From CAZZBK01 sp964387325 (lineage in GTDB: Bacteria > Planctomycetota > Planctomycetia > Pirellulales > PNKZ01), in assembly GCA_964387325.1 (NCBI GenBank), contig CAYLYE010000202.1:1-11849 (forward strand): a DNA stretch of 11,849 bases, written 5' to 3'. Position 1 is the first letter of the stretch; the number at the start of each line of letters is the position of its first letter. Of the stretch, positions 1-6,442 are shown piece after piece. The notes under the pieces were generated by a model. The model was not told where the DNA came from. It saw nothing but the letters and a program-made list of their open reading frames with translations, and made no database searches. Position numbers and translations under genes: made by a program.

Positions 1-1
1 T

Positions 2-1033
2 GAAGAAAGCATTCGGCGATTGCTGATTAGCCCCGGTGGTGCGAGAACCGCATCGGGAATGACTGGCGGAGCGATGGGTAGCGCCCCAACGACGTCGATG
101 CAAACGGACTCGTCGCCCGCCGACACTTCGAGCCGAGCCAGCCATTCGGCGAATCCAGCGCACTCGGCCAAAGGAACCTCACCCATTCCCTTGAGCGCCG
201 TGGCGGACGTGCGGGTTGTCGAAGGTCCGGCCATGATTAAGAGCGAAAACGGCCGTTTGCTGAACTACGTCACGCTCAACGTTCGTGGCCGAGACATTGT
301 GGGTTTTGTCGATGAAGCGCAGCGTGTTGTCGCCCAAAAAGTGAAACTGCCGGAAGGTGTCCATATCCAGTGGAGTGGCGAGTTTGAGCATCAGGTGCGG
401 GCCGCCCGCACACTTCGCTACGTCTTTCCAGCCGTCATCGTCTTGATATTTGTGATTCTGTATCTGACCTACAACGACCTAGCCGATGCTGCTTTGATGA
501 TGCTGGCGGTTCCAGAGGCACTCGCGGGCGGAGCCTTCTTCATGTTCTTGTTTCCCAAGATTATGCAAGGTTGGGATGCCCCGCCAATGGATTTTAGCGT
601 CGCTGTGTGGGTTGGCTTCATCGCCTGTTTCGGCATGGCGACCGAGACTGGCATTATCATGCTCGTCTACCTACGCGAAGCTATCGAAAAACGCGGCGGC
701 TTGGAAAACATTGCCTCGCTAGAAGAGCTGCGACAGGCTGTGATCGAAGGGGCCGTGCATCGCTTACGTCCCAAGTTATTAACCGAAGGAGTGGCCATCA
801 TCGCCATTTTTCCAATGGTCTTCGCCAAAGGAGTTGGTGGTGAGATTCTTGCCCCAATGGCACTGCCCGTACTAGGAGGGCTTCTCATATCCGACGAGGT
901 CGTCGATCTCTTCCTGCCCGTGCGATTTTATTGGGTCCGTCGCGCCCGCTGGCTCAAACTGCACAGTAGACGGCAATCGCAACAGTCAGACGTGCAGCAA
1001 ACGGAGCCGCCCCTCGAATTAGCTGCAATATAG
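2..1033 (+). CDS. CusA/CzcA-family heavy-metal efflux RND permease, C-terminal part (5' end outside window)
   Basis: This is the C-terminal 343 residues of a proton-driven inner-membrane pump of the heavy-metal efflux RND family, which works with a periplasmic adaptor and an outer-membrane channel to export monovalent or divalent metal ions. The frame is open from base 2, so the TTG at 20 is not the real start. Typical family stretches are visible: IPLSAVADV, EGPAMIKSENG, LNVRGRDIVGF, RLRPKLLTEG and GGEILAPMALPVLGG. About five membrane helices remain (fragment residues roughly 141-157, 163-184, 197-223, 258-276, 283-307), matching the last helices of the 12-helix fold. A Ser/Ala/Thr-rich stretch of about 48 residues (nt 41-184) sits where CusA relatives have a short loop. 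The tail after the last helix is basic then polar. The stop is TAG. It is convergent with the operon to its right. The family call is firm; the metal specificity is not visible. Confidence 0.93.
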   Translation, partial: EESIRRLLISPGGARTASGMTGGAMGSAPTTSMQTDSSPADTSSRASHSANPAHSAKGTSPIPLSAVADVRVVEGPAMIKSENGRLLNYVTLNVRGRDIVGFVDEAQRVVAQKVKLPEGVHIQWSGEFEHQVRAARTLRYVFPAVIVLIFVILYLTYNDLADAALMMLAVPEALAGGAFFMFLFPKIMQGWDAPPMDFSVAVWVGFIACFGMATETGIIMLVYLREAIEKRGGLENIASLEELRQAVIEGAVHRLRPKLLTEGVAIIAIFPMVFAKGVGGEILAPMALPVLGGLLISDEVVDLFLPVRFYWVRRARWLKLHSRRQSQQSDVQQTEPPLELAAI

Positions 1034-1036
1034 TTG

Positions 1037-1055
1037 TCGTCGTTTTTATCGACGA
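1037..1055 (+). terminator. weak hairpin after the RND gene
   Basis: A 6-bp perfect stem (TCGTCG/CGACGA) with a 7-nt T-rich loop begins 4 nt after the RND stop codon. No T-tract follows, so it is at best a weak or Rho-assisted transcript end. A second bulged hairpin (GGAGA/TCTCC, 1105-1123) lies nearer the end of the opposing operon. The 1034-1173 interval separates two convergent transcription units and holds nothing else I can name. Confidence 0.2.
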
Positions 1056-1173
1056 TCCCAACGAGTTAAAACCCCGTCCGTTTATTGAAGTGTGCAAATC
1101 TCAAGGAGACGATGCCCTTCTCCATCTTGCCCCCGAGAACCCAATGGCCGCGTTTCCTCTCACAAAAATCGAT

Positions 1174-2281
1174 TCACGTAGTCCCTTTTTTCTTTCCGAC
1201 GTGAGTTGAAGGATGCTTGCAAACTCGACAAACGCCACTGCTGTCACCGGGTTCGATGGTTGAACCTCGCGTGATTGGGATCACGTGCTTAGCTCCGGTG
1301 ACAATCTCCTCAACCTGCTTGCAAAACTGCTGTCGGGAAACAGCATACATTCCTCCGCGAGCACATTCGAACTGNNNNNNNNNNATTCCAGGCGGCAAGC
1401 GCTTGTCCATATTTGATGGCCTCATCGACTTGTTTTTCAGATGCACCTGAGAAGCCAGCGATTCCTTTGTCTCCGAGCTTTGACAACAGTCCAGCAGTAC
1501 ACCAGTCGCCCGATCCAGCGGTATCTTGGATGTCGACGACCGCCACTGCCTTTGACTCGATCCAGGTGGAGCGTCTCTTTCCGGGTCGGTTCAATCGATA
1601 TCTAAGCCCAGCGTCCCCCAGGGTTTCAATGATGAGAAGCGGATTCCTCTCCGCGTCTAGGTCTGGAAAGTCGCTCAGCCGTTCGTGCGAATACTTCACA
1701 ATGTGCGCAACTTCCCAAGCTTGGCGAAACTGAATTGGGTTACCAATGCCGGACGGCTCAAATACGACAAGTGCTCCGCTCTGAGCAGCAGCCTTGGCCA
1801 ATAGCAATGATGCGGCAGAAACGCGATCGAAGAAGAACACTGCCATGTTCTTGAGCTTGGGTACAATTGCTTCTGCAACAGTCGCTAGTTCTGGCTTGTA
1901 CCCCGGATAGCGCGCTCCGCAGGAAGTACAGCGCCACGAAAACGAATGTCGAACGTGCCCGTGGGCATCTCTTGAGATTCTTTGGACGATGATTGGCGTA
2001 CTGCCGTCTTCCTCTTTGCGGATGAACCGTTCGGAAACTCGCCATCGGCGAAGGTCACCAAGCAGCAACTCTGTTGCAGTATCAGTTGCCAGTCTGGCAA
2101 CGGGCTGTGCTTTCCAGCCAAGGTAGCTCAACGCAATCAGCACGTTGCCGCAGGTTCCGCCAGCCCAATAACGCACTGGAATCGAACTGTCGGCGCTAGT
2201 AACGGCATCGAGCGCAATCAAACCTGTTCCGACGACGAACGGGCGAAGAGGAACGGACGTTTTCAAGTGTTTTCGGGACAT
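1174..2281 (-). CDS. PfkB-family carbohydrate/nucleoside kinase with two Cys pairs (interrupted by scaffold gap)
   Basis: Ribokinase-fold ATP-dependent kinase, last gene of the operon. It starts at ATG 2281, 2 nt after the preceding stop, with AAGGAGG (2292-2298) 10 nt upstream. Before the gap, 299 codons carry GGTCGNV (41-47, substrate side) and the PfkB signature DTAGSGDW (253-260), whose Asp259 is the expected catalytic base. A CxxC pair (Cys118, Cys121) sits in the middle. Ten Ns (1375-1384) follow AAWN. Reading on in the same frame gives an implausible Cys-rich tail, but a neighbouring frame gives QFECARGGMY and a 66-residue tail ending at TGA 1174-1176. That tail is the natural continuation and contains VCRVCKHPSTH. 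I therefore read one gene of about 365 residues whose frame break is an artefact of the fixed-size N run. The substrate (sugar, nucleoside or related) cannot be told. Confidence 0.88.
1375..1384. other. assembly gap (10 N) inside the PfkB kinase gene
   Basis: Ten consecutive Ns. The kinase frame on the left of the gap (minus strand, QFECARGGMY) and on the right (GQALAAWN) do not agree across ten bases, so the true number of bases is probably a multiple of three. Few residues seem to be missing, since the two sides are nearly continuous as protein. Confidence 0.97.
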
Positions 2282-2283
2282 TT

Positions 2284-3405
2284 CTATTCGGCCTCCTTGC
2301 CAACAGGGGTTCCATAAGCGTCGCCGTACAGCCAGATATGCACTAACTCGGCGGTGCAGGTTACCGCGTCGGCTCGCGATGCATCAAGAGTATATCCGAT
2401 TGCTTCCACATAGAGAATCGTAAAATCACGTTCCAAGGCAGCCATCAACGCCCCGAGTGAGAGTGCCTTACTCCCGATGGGTGACAAGATGATCTGGGAG
2501 CCGCCAACACTTTCGAAAACGCGTCGACGAGCATCATCAATGCGGAGTATGGTCCGATAGAGATCGAGAGGGCTTTTCTCATCCGCATACACGAGATCGC
2601 GAACGTCCACAGACCAGGATGTTTGCAATTCCTCAGCAAACTCCTCGATGAGTTCATCGGGAAGACGAGGTCTGGAGGACGGGAATGGAAGAATCGGACA
2701 TACTACGGTATCCTTTTGCACATTTCGCAGCATTTGGAAAATTCGGTTAAGCACCGGTCGTTTTCCACGACCAAGCTGCGGCATCCATAGCATCGCCGCC
2801 ACGGACTTCTCATCCAGACCCAATCCACCTCGGAATCCATGAATCGGCCCGACGGTGTCGGATGGATTGGATGACACAGCTTCATCAATTGGTGGATGAT
2901 GGTAAGCAACGACATGGAGGTTCACGGCAGCTTGTGGTTCCGTGCGTAACCGCTCGATGAAGTGCTTGATTATCGGAAACGCAACACCGATAGAAAGCGC
3001 GCTCATGTCGATGATAATATCGGTTACGCCATTAAGCGATTGGCCATTCATCAGTCGCACCCCTTCTCGACCTCCGATGATTGCATTATCACGAGCGAAT
3101 ACTGGTACAATTCGTTCTTGAGCGTTGGGGAAGGCCGCCATCAGTGTATCGCGATGTCGCTCCGCACGCTGGACAAGCTCCGGCGCTGGATTTGGGCGGT
3201 CCTCCCTTATCAGTATTGCTTGCGCGCTCGTACGAACAGCTTCTGGTACCAGCGAAGCAAGTCGAATCGACCGGGGATCAAAACCTGCTCCTGCAACAAG
3301 CAATACGGAGCGGCCAGCTTCGACAAGGTATTCCCGCAGGAACGCCTCTGCATGTTCTGCCCGATGATAGATACAAGGTTCCCACAATCTCTGAAGTCGT
3401 GACAT
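2284..3405 (-). CDS. unrecognised operon protein with Rossmann-like motifs
   Basis: I do not recognise this 373-residue family. The ATG at 3405 overlaps the upstream stop as TGATG, with AGGAG (3414-3418) 8 nt before it; a GTG one codon earlier is an alternative. No signal peptide or membrane segment is seen, so it should be cytoplasmic. Alternating hydrophobic strands and short motifs suggest a two-part alpha/beta enzyme or sensor: SVLLVAGAGFDPRS (33-46) resembles a Gly-rich Rossmann loop; DIIIDMSALSIGVAFP (129-144) a strand ending in acidic/Ser residues; GLGLDEKSVAAMLWMPQLG (194-212); CPILPFPSSRPRLPDELI (236-253); and ILSPIGSKALSLGALMA (306-322) followed by FTILYVEAIGY. The conserved-looking GSK and FDPRS motifs could bind a phosphate or nucleotide. 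Its place between the ATPase and the kinase implies a role in the same pathway, either as enzyme or ligand-binding sensor. No catalytic assignment is justified. Confidence 0.85.
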   Translation of the reverse strand: MSRLQRLWEPCIYHRAEHAEAFLREYLVEAGRSVLLVAGAGFDPRSIRLASLVPEAVRTSAQAILIREDRPNPAPELVQRAERHRDTLMAAFPNAQERIVPVFARDNAIIGGREGVRLMNGQSLNGVTDIIIDMSALSIGVAFPIIKHFIERLRTEPQAAVNLHVVAYHHPPIDEAVSSNPSDTVGPIHGFRGGLGLDEKSVAAMLWMPQLGRGKRPVLNRIFQMLRNVQKDTVVCPILPFPSSRPRLPDELIEEFAEELQTSWSVDVRDLVYADEKSPLDLYRTILRIDDARRRVFESVGGSQIILSPIGSKALSLGALMAALERDFTILYVEAIGYTLDASRADAVTCTAELVHIWLYGDAYGTPVGKEAE

Positions 3406-5324
3406 CACTTGGACTCCTGAAGAAGCGAGGCCAATTCCGTCGTGGAACCTTCAAGAAATCCACCACGCTTCAGGGAAAGCCCGTTGGCGAGGCACACTGG
3501 CCCCCCCATCTCCAGCAGACACCATTCTTTTTTACCCTGCTGATACTGGGGAACAATGAGAATTGCATTGTAAGCGACAGCGAACTGCAGCACGGTCGCA
3601 AGCTCGGAATTCGAACCTGCCAGACTTTCAAAGTCGGATTGCAGAACTCCATAGGCATTGGGGGTTAGCCACCCGTTTGGCTGTTTCGTCGTTTCGACGC
3701 ATTGATTGGCAATTCTGGCAACTAGCTTGCGCACTTTCTCGCAATACGGAAAGCTCCATGCATCTATGATTTTCCGGGCTCGCTCGCGCAATAGTCGATG
3801 TTGTGTTGATACGTTGAGTACTGGCGATTTGGAGCGAATGACCTGGGTTGCAATAGTATCAACGAGAATGGCGCTTAGTTGGAGAAAGAGTTCCGCATTC
3901 TCAGAACTCGAATCACAAAGGTCATCTGCGCCGTAGTAAAACGGTCTATCAAAGCGATGTAACAGGTGCAGGCGTGCGGCTTCATGCACTCCTGGATTGA
4001 CCATCAGTGGCCTTGATGGCTCTGGGTTTTCATCGCCAAATAGCGACGACTGACCTTTCGTGCGATTGGCATAGCGATGCATTAAAATGGAGAGCATGGC
4101 TAGCTGCATGTCATCTCCTTGGTTCGTCCCCTTCCGGAACTCTTGGATGAGCGATTCCAGTTCCGCGCGACGAGAGTCGGAGATTCGCAGACGACTTTGG
4201 GTTGCCGCCACACTTCTCTCATACTCGGCAAGTTTTGACTGCGATATCTGCTCTGACTCCTCACTCAATAGACTTCCTATTTCCACGAGACGTCGAGGCC
4301 CGAGAAGCGAGTGCTTTTCGAGATATCGCCCGGCCATGTCACGAGCCATCTTGCGGAAAGCATTCCGTTGATCTTTCCGTGGTCCCCAGCTTTGCAAGAG
4401 AATTGTCAGTTCATCGCGGGTTGCTGAAAGCCCGGGGTAGTTTGGACGTTCAGTGTCATCGTCTGCAACGATTGACAAAGCTTCGCTTGGCTGAAGAATG
4501 TCGAAGCGAGTAAGCACCCAACGTGCGATTCTCAGTTCTCGCCGTGCCAGCCAGTGCCTGATAGCCTCGAATTGTGCCGGATGAAGGCAATGAGCATCAT
4601 CGAGCATTACCAATGGGGTGAGATAAACTGCCGCTCCTTCATTCAGGGAAGAACTGACAACTGCAACATGGTCGATTGCATCGAAGGGGCGATAGGTGCC
4701 TGTCACCGACGCACGTAGGGCAGATTCTTGGGGTGCAACAAGTGCCCCGACGATCTCGTACACCGCTCGCTCGACCTCGCGTGCCCTTTGAATTATCCCC
4801 GACGTAGTGGGCCCGCCAATTGCTTCAAGCCCTAAGGACGATCCTACCCGAGCAACGACGGTAACTTCAGTTTCTGATACGCCAGTTGCATGAAGTTGAC
4901 GGAACCATGTCAGAACCGCACGGGCCTGGATGAACGAGAAAAGCATGCCGGACTTCAAACTGTCCGGATACGGGAACTCCCAGAAATCGCGGTAGTCCGT
5001 CTCCATCGGAAGTCGACATCCCAACAGGACTGGAAGGTTATTATGGATCGCACCGCATTCCTGTAACGCTCCGGCAACTGCCTCATGATCGGTCGAGGCA
5101 GTACTACGAAGAACCGCTCTCAAAGCAGAAAACTCGAACAGGCGGGCCAAAGTTGTCTTTCCTGTTCCCGGTGCTCCTCGGAGCAGGACAAGCCGGTCAA
5201 ACAGTGTACCCTGCTCGGCTGGCCGTTTGAGCAGATATGTCAGGGGCTGAGGGCTGACGATTGACAAGAATGCCTCATCGTCCCGTAACTGTTCTGTCGC
5301 TCGGCGGTAGAAGGGGTTCTCCAC
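3405..5324 (-). CDS. ORC/CDC6-like AAA+ ATPase
   Basis: A P-loop ATPase of about 639 residues. Walker A is GAPGTGKTT (residues 50-58, Lys56), Walker B LVMLDDAH (238-245), and a sensor-1-like RWVLTRFD follows around 268-275. The N-terminal ENPFYRRA and the C-terminal block with LEMGGPVCLANGLSLKRGG fit bacterial ORC/CDC6-like ATPases, which are related to replication-initiator and STAND-type switches but are often found in accessory or conflict loci. The GTG at 5324 is preferred because GGAG (5333-5336) lies 8 nt upstream and the preceding stop is 13 nt away. A GTG at 5402 or ATG at 5381 would add up to 26 residues and overlap the upstream gene. The stop overlaps the next start. Likely role: NTP-dependent regulator, sensor or nucleic-acid-engaging motor for the operon enzymes; this is inference. 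The alternative is a generic STAND-like NTPase. Confidence 0.88.
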   Translation of the reverse strand: MENPFYRRATEQLRDDEAFLSIVSPQPLTYLLKRPAEQGTLFDRLVLLRGAPGTGKTTLARLFEFSALRAVLRSTASTDHEAVAGALQECGAIHNNLPVLLGCRLPMETDYRDFWEFPYPDSLKSGMLFSFIQARAVLTWFRQLHATGVSETEVTVVARVGSSLGLEAIGGPTTSGIIQRAREVERAVYEIVGALVAPQESALRASVTGTYRPFDAIDHVAVVSSSLNEGAAVYLTPLVMLDDAHCLHPAQFEAIRHWLARRELRIARWVLTRFDILQPSEALSIVADDDTERPNYPGLSATRDELTILLQSWGPRKDQRNAFRKMARDMAGRYLEKHSLLGPRRLVEIGSLLSEESEQISQSKLAEYERSVAATQSRLRISDSRRAELESLIQEFRKGTNQGDDMQLAMLSILMHRYANRTKGQSSLFGDENPEPSRPLMVNPGVHEAARLHLLHRFDRPFYYGADDLCDSSSENAELFLQLSAILVDTIATQVIRSKSPVLNVSTQHRLLRERARKIIDAWSFPYCEKVRKLVARIANQCVETTKQPNGWLTPNAYGVLQSDFESLAGSNSELATVLQFAVAYNAILIVPQYQQGKKEWCLLEMGGPVCLANGLSLKRGGFLEGSTTELASLLQESK

Positions 5325-5332
5325 GTCGGTGT

Positions 5333-5336
5333 CTCC
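5333..5336 (-). promoter_or_regulatory. Shine-Dalgarno deciding the ATPase start
   Basis: GGAG on the minus strand, 8 nt before GTG 5324 and just after the upstream TGA (5338-5340). No comparable motif is well placed for the upstream GTG 5402. Confidence 0.5.
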
Positions 5337-5337
5337 A

Positions 5338-6441
5338 TCACGTATGTCGTTGCCGTCGCCTGAACAGCGGCCGCATTGCATGTTGACCGTTCGCTCCGTC
5401 ACTGTCGGCCCAAAGCAAAGCTACGGAATTGTTGGGAGTGTTGTGTTCCAAAACCAACGGAAGCGCACATTTACCGAATCCGAGCTTTGCATCAGTCCCG
5501 GCGACCTTCGTGTGGCGATTCTCAATTGACGAGTCATAGTACCGATCTGTAATCGCAAGGAATTCTGCGTGTGCCTCAATAGTCAAGGGGAGGTTCGCTG
5601 GCAGTTCTGCACCGAACGAAAACTGCACCTTGGCAAACCACTCACCCGCCGCGTGTTCCGAAGCTATCTGACTGTGCCGTTGCTCAACGGACTGACGGGC
5701 TCGCTCCGTGGCAAGGTAGTGATGAACGCACAGAGACCAGTCATCCTCAAAATAGGTCTTGAAACGATCCTTGTTGTCTTCCCAAAAACGAAACAGCTTC
5801 CCTGTCCAGCGACCGTCCTCCTTCTTGCGAAGTAAAGTTGTGCCGGTGCCAACAAAGTCATCGATCAAGAAAACAAATGCAAAACGCACGTTTGCATCGC
5901 CAAGGTCTTTGCGCAGATCATCCAGCAATTCGTCCAGTTTTTCGTCATTGAGGCGTGGTGCCGTCACCGTTTGTTCATTGCTGATCAGACCAGCATTGGC
6001 TCGTCGAAATACGTCGATGCGGGCACCGTCACTCAACTCGATGAACAGCGACTGCCGTCTCAAACGATTAAAGAGTTTGTGCGATTCAGCATTTGCCCAA
6101 ACGCGCCAAGCAGGAATTTTGAGTTGTTTCGCTACTTCCTGTTGTAACCTCCACACCACGGTTTCGGGGTAGAATAGCTCTACAAGGTGGTTCATCTCGG
6201 CAGCACTCACGTACACCAGAGTTCGCCGGACAAACTCGTAAGCGATTGTTCTGTCATCCGGCGTGAACTGCTGCAACCAGTCCGCCAGTGACTCGACAAA
6301 GCGAGCACCAGCCAGGAAATCTTGATAACCGTCATACTTCATCTGGGACATCAGCCGCAGCCATGCAAATTCACTCCTGGCCTGGTCGTTATCCCAAGAC
6401 ATGATTACAGCCAGCTTTCGGAGAATGAAATCTTGATTCAC
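5338..6441 (-). CDS. phosphoribosyltransferase-like protein
   Basis: A 367-residue protein with the PRPP-binding signature of type I phosphoribosyltransferases: four hydrophobic residues, two Asp and a Thr/Gly loop, FVFLIDDFVGTGTTL (189-203 from the GTG start). The C-terminal LVLEHNTPNNSVALLWA looks like a second conserved block, perhaps the base- or partner-binding part. The N-terminal 120 residues are mostly helical and hydrophilic and unlike housekeeping hypoxanthine, uracil or orotate transferases; the protein is also far longer than those (about 180-220 residues). The GTG at 6441 is chosen because AAGGAG (6448-6453) lies 6 nt upstream and the preceding TGA ends 1 nt away; an ATG at 6471 would add ten residues and overlap. 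Expected chemistry is transfer of a phosphoribosyl group, or the reverse phosphorolysis of a nucleotide, though some relatives may only bind PRPP-like ligands. Substrate unknown. Confidence 0.85.
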   Translation of the reverse strand: MNQDFILRKLAVIMSWDNDQARSEFAWLRLMSQMKYDGYQDFLAGARFVESLADWLQQFTPDDRTIAYEFVRRTLVYVSAAEMNHLVELFYPETVVWRLQQEVAKQLKIPAWRVWANAESHKLFNRLRRQSLFIELSDGARIDVFRRANAGLISNEQTVTAPRLNDEKLDELLDDLRKDLGDANVRFAFVFLIDDFVGTGTTLLRKKEDGRWTGKLFRFWEDNKDRFKTYFEDDWSLCVHHYLATERARQSVEQRHSQIASEHAAGEWFAKVQFSFGAELPANLPLTIEAHAEFLAITDRYYDSSIENRHTKVAGTDAKLGFGKCALPLVLEHNTPNNSVALLWADSDGANGQHAMRPLFRRRQRHT

Positions 6442-6442
6442 G

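Noticed and set aside
1310..1374. Kinase tail read straight through the Ns (VRMCSRRNVCC...)
   Set aside because: It is an out-of-frame reading of the real C-terminal segment QFECARGGMY and depends on the gap being ten bases.
3081..3668. 195-codon + strand open frame
   Set aside because: It lies antisense to the well-supported unknown and ATPase genes and their overlapping junction, and shows no family features.
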